Below, piece after piece: positions 1 through 6,028 of a DNA stretch of 64,000 nucleotides. Numbering within the stretch: position 1 is the first letter of the stretch; every line of letters begins with the position of its first letter. The translations under genes and the position numbers were made by a program. This DNA is from Streptomyces sp. ISL-10 (GTDB taxonomy: Bacteria; Actinomycetota; Actinomycetes; Streptomycetales; Streptomycetaceae). The notes under the pieces were generated by a model. It had not been told where the DNA came from. It ran no database searches and saw nothing but the letters and a program-made list of their open reading frames with translations. Location of the stretch: assembly GCF_018614575.1 (NCBI RefSeq), contig NZ_JAGGOJ010000011.1, forward strand, positions 620,001-684,000, given 5' to 3'.

Positions 1-1311
1 GTCATCCCGAGCCGCGAGCTCTCGATCAAGCACGACGTCGACCCGAACGAGGTCGTCAAGGTCGGCGACGAGATCGAGGCCCTGGTCCTTCAGAAGGAGG
101 ACAAGGAAGGCCGCCTGATCCTCTCGAAGAAGCGCGCCCAGTACGAGCGTGCCTGGGGCACCATCGAGAAGATCAAGGAAGAGGACGGCATCGTCACCGG
201 TACCGTCATCGAGGTCGTCAAGGGTGGTCTCATCCTCGACATCGGCCTCCGTGGCTTCCTGCCGGCCTCCCTCGTCGAGATGCGCCGTGTCCGCGACCTC
301 CAGCCCTACGTGGGCAAGGAGCTCGAGGCCAAGATCATCGAGCTGGACAAGAACCGCAACAACGTGGTCCTGTCCCGCCGCGCCTGGCTCGAGCAGACCC
401 AGTCCGAGGTCCGCCAGACGTTCCTCACCACCCTGCAGAAGGGTCAGGTCCGCTCCGGCGTCGTTTCGTCGATCGTCAACTTCGGTGCCTTCGTGGACCT
501 GGGTGGCGTCGACGGCCTCGTCCACGTCTCCGAGCTGTCCTGGAAGCACATCGACCACCCGTCCGAGGTTGTCGAGGTCGGCCAGGAGGTCACCGTCGAG
601 GTTCTCGACGTGGACATGGACCGCGAGCGTGTCTCCCTGTCGCTGAAGGCGACGCAGGAGGACCCGTGGCAGCAGTTCGCCCGGACCCACCAGATCGGTC
701 AGGTCGTCCCGGGTAAGGTCACCAAGCTCGTTCCCTTCGGTGCGTTCGTCCGCGTCGACGAGGGCATCGAGGGTCTGGTCCACATCTCCGAGCTGGCCGA
801 GCGCCACGTGGAGATCCCGGAGCAGGTCGTCCAGGTCAACGACGAGATCTTCGTCAAGGTCATCGACATCGACCTCGAGCGCCGTCGCATCAGCCTCTCG
901 CTGAAGCAGGCCAACGAGTCCTTCGGTGCCGACCCGGCCTCGGTCGAGTTCGACCCGACCCTGTACGGCATGGCTGCGTCCTACGACGACCAGGGCAACT
1001 ACATCTACCCCGAGGGCTTCGACCCGGAGACCAACGACTGGCTGCCGGGCTACGAGGCCCAGCGCGAGGCGTGGGAGACCCAGTACGCCGAGGCGCAGCA
1101 GCGCTTCGAGCAGCACCAGGCTCAGGTCATCAAGTCCCGCGAGGCCGACGAGGCCGCTGCTGCCGAGGGTGGCACCGCCGCTCCGGCCGGCGCCCCGGCG
1201 GGTGCCTCCGGCGGCTCGTACTCCTCGGAGTCGGACGACAACTCCGGCGCCCTGGCGTCGGACGAGGCGCTGGCCGCCCTGCGCGAGAAGCTGGCCGGCG
1301 GCCAGAGCTGA
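1..1311 (+). CDS. rpsA: 30S ribosomal protein S1 (5' end outside the window)
   Basis: S1 binds mRNA on the small ribosomal subunit and helps start translation. The frame is open from base 1, so the N-terminus lies outside the window. 436 residues are visible: the end of one S1 domain (to about residue 45), then three full OB-fold S1 repeats at about 62-126, 148-220 and 233-303. The last two carry the usual phenylalanine-glycine-alanine-phenylalanine motif followed by GLVH(V/I)SEL. The tail (about 310-436) is acidic, alanine- and glycine-rich and of low complexity, as in actinobacterial S1 proteins. It is followed at once by a strong terminator. The identification is secure. Confidence 0.97.
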   Translation, partial: VIPSRELSIKHDVDPNEVVKVGDEIEALVLQKEDKEGRLILSKKRAQYERAWGTIEKIKEEDGIVTGTVIEVVKGGLILDIGLRGFLPASLVEMRRVRDLQPYVGKELEAKIIELDKNRNNVVLSRRAWLEQTQSEVRQTFLTTLQKGQVRSGVVSSIVNFGAFVDLGGVDGLVHVSELSWKHIDHPSEVVEVGQEVTVEVLDVDMDRERVSLSLKATQEDPWQQFARTHQIGQVVPGKVTKLVPFGAFVRVDEGIEGLVHISELAERHVEIPEQVVQVNDEIFVKVIDIDLERRRISLSLKQANESFGADPASVEFDPTLYGMAASYDDQGNYIYPEGFDPETNDWLPGYEAQREAWETQYAEAQQRFEQHQAQVIKSREADEAAAAEGGTAAPAGAPAGASGGSYSSESDDNSGALASDEALAALREKLAGGQS

Positions 1312-1342
1312 GGCTCTGACCACGGGCTGGTGAACAGCTGAC

Positions 1343-1376
1343 GTGAGGCCCGCTCCCTTTGGGGAGCGGGCCTCAC
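1343..1376 (+). terminator. Intrinsic terminator of rpsA
   Basis: A perfect 15-bp GC-rich stem (1343-1357 with 1362-1376) closes on a 4-nt loop, TTTG, 32 nt after the rpsA stop. There is no U-tract, which is normal for streptomycete terminators. It would stop transcription from either direction. Confidence 0.85.
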
Positions 1377-1380
1377 CGCG

Positions 1381-1514
1381 TTTCCCGGCGCCTTGAGCTC
1401 GGACGCCGTGTCCACATCGATGACCGTGGCCGCCCCGGCAGGAGCGGCGAGCAGTGACAGGCCACCGGTGGCGATGGAGGCCACCAGGACGGGGACCAGT
1501 TTTCGGGCGCGCAT
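1381..1514 (-). pseudogene. Remnant of a small secreted protein (signal peptide only)
   Basis: On the minus strand an ATG at 1514, with AGAAGG upstream as a possible ribosome site, starts a textbook signal peptide: MRARK, then a hydrophobic core, then an AAPAGAA cleavage region. About 45 residues later the frame runs into the rpsA terminator and on into antisense of rpsA without its own stop, so no mature protein is evident. I read this as the surviving 5' end of a deleted secreted-protein gene. The alternative is a short secreted peptide whose true end I cannot define. Apart from this the 1377-1759 interval shows no gene. Confidence 0.35.
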
Positions 1515-1759
1515 GGGCGTGCCTTCTCGTGGGATGCGAGGTCCAGGGTGTTCTCGTTCATGGTTAACGGATGTGTATGTGAACATGAGCCCACAGGCGC
1601 CAGAGACGCCCCATGGGGTGTCAGGGTCTGTACCAGAAGCGGCTGCGTCCGGACCGGGCTGTGAACTGGCGGCCCGCCGCAGCTCGTTCACCGGCGGAAC
1701 GGGAATGACCGCGCACCATCAGGCGTTCTTCCTCAGGGACACGAGGAGGAGCGGTAATC

Positions 1760-2698
1760 GTGCTTGATCCGCAGGGTTTGTACGAATGGGAGCCGAAGGG
1801 CCTGGCGGTCGTCGACATGGCGCTCGCGCAGGAGTCGGCGGGCCTGGTCATGCTGTACCACTTCGACGGCTACATCGACGCGGGTGAGACCGGCGAGCAG
1901 ATCGTCGACAGCCTGCTCGCCTCGCTTCCCCACCAGGTGGTGGCGCGTTTCGACCACGACCGGCTGGTGGACTATCGTGCCCGCCGCCCGCTGCTGACGT
2001 TCCGCCGCGACCGCTGGAGCGCCTACGAGACCCCGTCGCTGGAGGTACGGCTCGTCCAGGACGCCACGGGCACCCCGTTCCTGCTGCTGTCCGGCCCCGA
2101 GCCGGATGTCGAGTGGGAGCGCTTCGCGGCAGCAGTGGCCCAGATCGTCGAACGGCTCGGCGTACGCCTGGCGGTCAATTTCCACGGCATTCCCATGGGT
2201 GTGCCGCACACCCGCCCGGTCGGCCTCACCCCCCACGGCAACCGCACCGACCTCATGCCCGGCCACCGCAGCCCCTTCGACGAGGCTCAGGTGCCCGGCA
2301 GTGCCGAGTCGCTCGTCGAGTACCGCCTGATGGAGGCGGGCCACGACGTGCTCGGTGTCGCGGCTCACGTTCCGCACTACGTCGCTCGCTCCGCCTACCC
2401 GGACGCGGCGCTCGCCGCTCTGGAGGCGATCACCGCCGCGACGGGGCTGGTTCTTCCGGCAGTCGCGCACACGCTGCGCACAGAGGCTCACCGCACACAG
2501 ACGGAGATCGAGCGGCAGATCCGCGAGGGCGACGAGGAACTCGTGGCACTCGTTCAGGGCCTTGAGCACCAGTACGACGCGATGGCCGGCGCCGAGACCA
2601 GGGGCAGCCTGGTCGCCGAGCCCGTCGACCTGCCGTCCGCGGACGAGATCGGCCGCGAATTCGAGCGCTTCCTCGCGGAGAGGGAGGGCGACGCGTAG
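1760..2698 (+). CDS. PAC2 (proteasome-assembly-chaperone 2) family protein
   Basis: This 312-residue protein has the PAC2 fold: an N-terminal GYIDAGETGEQ segment, a central LLLSGPEPDVEWERF segment and the HGIPMGVPHTRP motif near residue 145. Actinobacterial PAC2 proteins are related to the eukaryotic proteasome-assembly chaperone, but their role is not settled. The start is a GTG with GAGGAGG about 10 nt upstream. A charged C-terminal helix (about 235-312) looks coiled-coil. It lies 50 nt upstream of coaE in the same direction, but coaE appears to have its own promoter. Family assignment is confident, function is not. Confidence 0.85.
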   Translation: MLDPQGLYEWEPKGLAVVDMALAQESAGLVMLYHFDGYIDAGETGEQIVDSLLASLPHQVVARFDHDRLVDYRARRPLLTFRRDRWSAYETPSLEVRLVQDATGTPFLLLSGPEPDVEWERFAAAVAQIVERLGVRLAVNFHGIPMGVPHTRPVGLTPHGNRTDLMPGHRSPFDEAQVPGSAESLVEYRLMEAGHDVLGVAAHVPHYVARSAYPDAALAALEAITAATGLVLPAVAHTLRTEAHRTQTEIERQIREGDEELVALVQGLEHQYDAMAGAETRGSLVAEPVDLPSADEIGREFERFLAEREGDA

Positions 2699-2712
2699 CC
2701 GGCCCGGGGGCC

Positions 2713-2742
2713 GGACAGGGGCGCGCGGCGCTCACGTAGGCT
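2713..2742 (+). promoter_or_regulatory. Probable leaderless promoter of coaE
   Basis: GGACAG at 2713-2718 and TAGGCT at 2737-2742 are separated by 18 nt. The -10 box ends 6 nt before the coaE ATG and there is no Shine-Dalgarno sequence, so transcription should start at or next to the start codon. Confidence 0.5.
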
Positions 2743-2748
2743 GCGCGC

Positions 2749-3354
2749 ATGCTGAAAGTGGGCCTCACCGGTGGAATCGGCGCCGGGAAGAGCGAAGTGT
2801 CCCGGCTCCTTGCTTCGTACGGCGCGGTGCTCATCGACGCCGACCGGATCGCGCGTGAGGTGGTCGAGCCCGGCACCGAGGGACTCGCGGCCGTCGTCGA
2901 CGCCTTCGGACCGGACATCCTGACGCCCGAGGGCACGCTGGACCGGCCCAGGCTCGGGGCGATCGTCTTCAACGCCCCCGACCGGCTCGCCACGCTCAAC
3001 GCGATCGTGCACCCGCTGGTGGGCGCGCGCTCACGTGAGCTGGAGGCCGCCGCGGGTCCGGATGCCGTGGTGATCCACGACGTACCGCTGCTCACCGAGA
3101 ACGGCCTGGCGTCGCTGTACGACTTGGTGGTCGTCGTGGACGCCACGCCCGAGACACAGCTCGACCGCCTGGTACGGCTGCGGGGTATGAGCGAGGCCGA
3201 CGCCCGGGCGCGGATGGCGGCGCAGGCCACACGTGAGCAGCGGCTGGAGATCGCCGACCTCGTCATCGACAACGACGGTCCGCTCGCGGAGCTGGAACCG
3301 CAGGTCCGCAAGGTGTGGGACGAACTGACCCGCAGGGCCTCCGCCGGGCGGTAG
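2749..3354 (+). CDS. coaE: Dephospho-CoA kinase
   Basis: CoaE phosphorylates the 3'-hydroxyl of dephospho-CoA with ATP, the last step of coenzyme A synthesis, in the cytoplasm. The 201-residue protein has the Walker A loop GGIGAGKSE at residues 6-14, the DADRIAREVV motif near 31-40 and the lid region LRGMSEADARARMAAQ near 144-160, all typical of CoaE. Length matches the family. The ATG has no ribosome site but sits 6 nt after a -10-like TAGGCT, so the mRNA is probably leaderless. Confidence 0.95.
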   Translation: MLKVGLTGGIGAGKSEVSRLLASYGAVLIDADRIAREVVEPGTEGLAAVVDAFGPDILTPEGTLDRPRLGAIVFNAPDRLATLNAIVHPLVGARSRELEAAAGPDAVVIHDVPLLTENGLASLYDLVVVVDATPETQLDRLVRLRGMSEADARARMAAQATREQRLEIADLVIDNDGPLAELEPQVRKVWDELTRRASAGR

Positions 3355-3478
3355 CCACGCCTCCGGCCCGTCGGTGCGTACGCCGCCTGGCGGGAACGGT
3401 CCGTCGCGGGTTCACGTGGCCGGAATACCGCTGCGGCAGGCGGTGTTGAAACAACGACGTGAGGGGAAGGATCGCAGC

Positions 3479-3847
3479 GTGCCCAACAGCAACCCGGAGA
3501 CGCACGTCATCGACTACCGCGCGGCCGAGCAGTTGCTGGCCGCGCGTGATCCGCGTGGCGCCGTGAAGCTGCTCGACTCAGTGATCGCCGCCCACCCGGA
3601 GAACACCGCCGCGCGGCTGCTGCGCGCGCGGGCCTTTTTCGCCGCGGCGCAACTGCGCCCTGCCGAGCTCGAATTCGAGCTGGTCCTGGAGCGGGAGCCG
3701 GACAACGCCTTCGCCCACTTCGCGCTGGCCCGCACCTTCGAGCGCTCCGGTCGGCCCGAGCAGGCGAAGCGGCACTTCCGTCTGGCGGCAGCGCTGGATC
3801 CCAATCCGGAGTACCTGCGGGCAGCCCGCTTCGACGGCGAGTCCTGA
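3479..3847 (+). CDS. Tetratricopeptide repeat protein
   Basis: This 122-residue cytoplasmic protein consists almost wholly of TPR helices (about residues 15-110), with the consensus alternation of AxxLLxAxxxxxA and NAxAHFALAxxFE. TPR proteins act as binding scaffolds, and no partner can be read from the sequence. I chose the GTG at 3479 because GGGGAAGG precedes it by about 9 nt. An earlier in-frame GTG at 3374 would add a proline/arginine-rich leader with no TPR character. It sits downstream of coaE in the same direction and converges with the next gene. Confidence 0.8.
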   Translation: MPNSNPETHVIDYRAAEQLLAARDPRGAVKLLDSVIAAHPENTAARLLRARAFFAAAQLRPAELEFELVLEREPDNAFAHFALARTFERSGRPEQAKRHFRLAAALDPNPEYLRAARFDGES

Positions 3848-3863
3848 CATTCGACCGCCCCCG

Positions 3864-3897
3864 GGGCCCGGCCTCGTCCCCGAGAGGCGGCGGGCCC
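3864..3897. terminator. Bidirectional terminator between convergent genes
   Basis: The inverted repeat GGGCCCGGCCTC (3864-3875) pairs with GAGGC (3884-3888) and CGGGCCC (3891-3897), with a 2-nt bulge and an 8-nt loop. It lies between the TPR gene and the leftward small membrane-protein gene. Confidence 0.55.
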
Positions 3898-3922
3898 TCG
3901 CTGGCGGTTCGGGCCCAACGCG

Positions 3923-4180
3923 TCAGCCGTGATCCGGTTCGTACGGAGGAACGTCCCGGCCGGGCTGATAGTGCGGTCCCTGGCGCATGTGCCGGATGAC
4001 CATGACCACGTCCACGGCGACGACCAGGAACAAAGCCCCGAAGGCGGCTGCCCAGCCCGGGCGCCCGGCCCATGCGAACACAGCCGTGCCGGCCGCGGTC
4101 CAGATCAGACCCCAGACGCCGAGCCAGAGCCGCAGCCGCAGGGGACTGCGGGCGGTGATCGGTTCGTTTCCGGTACGCAT
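3923..4180 (-). CDS. Small two-helix membrane protein (DUF6343-type)
   Basis: This 85-residue protein begins MRTGNEPITARSPLRLR, then has two hydrophobic helices (about residues 20-40 and 43-62) and a short cytoplasmic tail ending GPHYQPGRDVPPYEPDHG. The MRTGNEP start and the QGPHYQPGRD tail match my memory of the streptomycete DUF6343 family, whose function is unknown. An in-frame GTG at 4198 would add six residues; I prefer the ATG because GTGGAAGA then serves as its ribosome site. It converges with the TPR gene. Confidence 0.7.
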   Translation of the reverse strand: MRTGNEPITARSPLRLRLWLGVWGLIWTAAGTAVFAWAGRPGWAAAFGALFLVVAVDVVMVIRHMRQGPHYQPGRDVPPYEPDHG

Positions 4181-4330
4181 AGCCGTCACATCTTCCACCC
4201 TTATCCCTCTGTGTACCCGCGCGGCGAAGACCTACGTGTCCCTGGCTCTGGGCAGAGCGGCAGAAGGACGCGGACGGTCGGGAACGATGGGTCCCCGGAC
4301 CGCAAAGAAGACAGGGGAGAGGGCGGACCG

Positions 4331-4623
4331 GGCTTCGACAGGATCGGGTACGGCGACTGGTACGTGTACCTGGTCGGTGGTCTGGAACTCGCCGGTGCCG
4401 TCGCTCTCGTGATCCCGATCCTCGCCGGTGTCTCCGCAATCGCTCTGATGGGGCTGATGATCGGCGCGTTCGTCACCCAGATCACCGTCTCGACGGCGAG
4501 TACGCGATCACCCCCGTGATCTTCTTCGTCCTCCTGGCGATCGTGGCACGCGTCCGCCGCGACCGGACCGTCTCTGTCGTCGCCTTGGTGCTGCACGGGC
4601 CGACGGCCGGCACTCGCGGATGA
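4331..4623 (+). pseudogene. DoxX-like membrane protein, truncated and frameshifted
   Basis: The piece at 4331-4496 encodes GFDRIGYGDWYVYLVGGLELAG followed by two membrane helices. It then slips frame: after the ITV codons, inserting one T (GTCTTCGAC for GTCTCGAC near 4490) would continue into the next frame with GEYAITPVIFFVLLAIVARVRR, ending at the TGA at 4621. Together these form the C-terminal three helices of a DoxX-family protein (small four-helix membrane proteins linked to redox stress). No N-terminal helix or start codon is visible upstream, so the gene is both 5'-truncated and frameshifted. The rest of 4199-4695 shows nothing else. Confidence 0.65.
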
Positions 4624-4695
4624 GGGCTCGTCCTCAGGGCATAACGGTCATACCGTGGTAGTGCAGTCTGCGGCCCGACAACAGGGGGTGCCCCC

Positions 4696-5715
4696 ATGGT
4701 CGAGGAGCTGGTGGTGGCCGGCATTGCCGCCCTGACGGGAGGCGTCGCCTATGCGATGGCGGCCGCCCGCGTGGTCAGGCAGTACGAGCGGGGCGTGGTC
4801 CTCCGGCTCGGTCGGCTGCGCCGTGAGGTCCGCACGCCCGGATTCACCATGATCATTCCGATCGTCGACCGGATGCACAAGGTGAACATGCAGATCGTCA
4901 CCATGCCGGTGCCCGCCCAGGAAGGCATCACCCGCGACAACGTGACGGTGCGCGTCGACGCGGTCGTGTACTTCCGGGTCGTCGACGCTGCCAACGCCAT
5001 TGTCGAGGTCGAGGACTACCGCTTCGCGGTGTCGCAGATGGCGCAGACGTCACTGCGCTCGATCATCGGCAAGAGCGACCTGGACGACCTGCTCTCCAAC
5101 CGCGAGAAGCTCAATCAAGGCCTGGAGTTGATGATCGACAGCCCCGCCGTCGGCTGGGGGGTCCAGATCGACCGCGTGGAGATCAAGGATGTCTCGCTGC
5201 CCGAGGCCATGAAGCGCTCGATGGCGCGGCAGGCCGAGGCGGACCGCGAGCGCCGGGCGCGAGTCATCAACGCCGACGCCGAACTGCAGGCGTCGAAGAA
5301 GCTGGCGGAGGCCGCCGGGGAGATGTCGAAGCAGCCCGCCGCCCTGCAGCTGCGACTGCTCCAGACCGTGGTCGCCGTCGCCGCCGAGAAGAACTCCACA
5401 CTGGTCCTGCCCTTCCCCGTCGAGTTGCTGCGCTTCCTGGAGCGTGCCCAGCAGCCCGGTGCCCAGCCCGGGGCCGTGGGCCAGCCCGCTCCTCAACAGC
5501 AGGTGACGGGCGGCGGGACCGCGCACGAGCCGGTACCGATCGCGCCCGAGGTCCCCGATGCGGGCCAGGCACCGCTTGCGCCCGAGGTCCCCGATGCGGG
5601 CCAGGCACCGCTTGCGCCGGAGGGGCAGGGTCGGGAGCAGCGGGGCGCTCCGCCGGCCGATGGGCCGTCCGGCCACCGGCCCGCACCGCCCACGACATCC
5701 ACCCCTGCCGCGTGA
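4696..5715 (+). CDS. SPFH/band-7 (slipin-type) membrane protein
   Basis: This 339-residue protein starts with one N-terminal membrane helix (about 4-24). The band-7 domain follows (about 25-230), with the typical GVVLRLGRLRREVRTPG and TRDNVTVRVDAVVYFRV segments. A helical AxxERRARVINADAELQASKKLAEAA region (about 170-205) normally drives oligomerisation. Slipins form membrane scaffolds that organise microdomains and protease partners. The tail after residue 255 is proline/alanine-rich and contains a 12-residue tandem duplication. An NfeD-type protease partner, often adjacent to slipins, is not present here. Confidence 0.88.
   Translation: MVEELVVAGIAALTGGVAYAMAAARVVRQYERGVVLRLGRLRREVRTPGFTMIIPIVDRMHKVNMQIVTMPVPAQEGITRDNVTVRVDAVVYFRVVDAANAIVEVEDYRFAVSQMAQTSLRSIIGKSDLDDLLSNREKLNQGLELMIDSPAVGWGVQIDRVEIKDVSLPEAMKRSMARQAEADRERRARVINADAELQASKKLAEAAGEMSKQPAALQLRLLQTVVAVAAEKNSTLVLPFPVELLRFLERAQQPGAQPGAVGQPAPQQQVTGGGTAHEPVPIAPEVPDAGQAPLAPEVPDAGQAPLAPEGQGREQRGAPPADGPSGHRPAPPTTSTPAA
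5542..5613 (+). repeat. 36-bp exact tandem duplication inside the band-7 gene
   Basis: Two identical 36-bp units (5542-5577 and 5578-5613) encode APEVPDAGQAPL twice in frame, with the first bases of a third unit following. The repeat lengthens the disordered tail by 12 residues and is probably a recent slippage product. Confidence 0.9.
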
Positions 5716-6028
5716 GTGTGCGCAACTGGTCCGCTCGCCAGGGCCCTGGGGCTCGCCAGAGTTCTGGGCAGACATCGCCGTCCTGAGCCGGCGATGCACA
5801 CCGGTTGCCCGATTCCGCGCTCTGGCGCGCCTGGCGAACGGGGGCCGGGCCATCGACGGGTTATCGACCGCAGACGCGGGCCCGGTCCGGCACGGCGCGC
5901 GTCCGGTCGTCCCGGGCGGCGAAGTTGCAGGTCAACAGGGTGCCGGGGTCGATTGTCAGACCCCGCCCGTAAGGTCATGGATCCAGTGACTGATACGTCG
6001 CCGGCGACCTGCGGGAGGAGGTGACCTC
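5716..6028 (+). other. Intergenic region before the SNF2 helicase
   Basis: There is no credible gene in these 313 bases. The only clear signals are the damage-type promoter at 5953-5975 and a very strong ribosome site, GGGAGGAGGTGA, just before the helicase ATG. Confidence 0.6.
5953..5975 (+). promoter_or_regulatory. RecA-NDp/PafBC-type DNA-damage promoter of the SNF2-SWIM operon
   Basis: TTGTCAGAC (5953-5961), exactly 8 nt, then TAAGGT (5970-5975). This fits the mycobacterial LexA-independent consensus tTGTCRgtg-N8-TAnnnT, with mismatches only in the two least conserved positions. Transcription would start near 5982, giving a leader of about 47 nt that includes the strong ribosome site. Confidence 0.6.
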
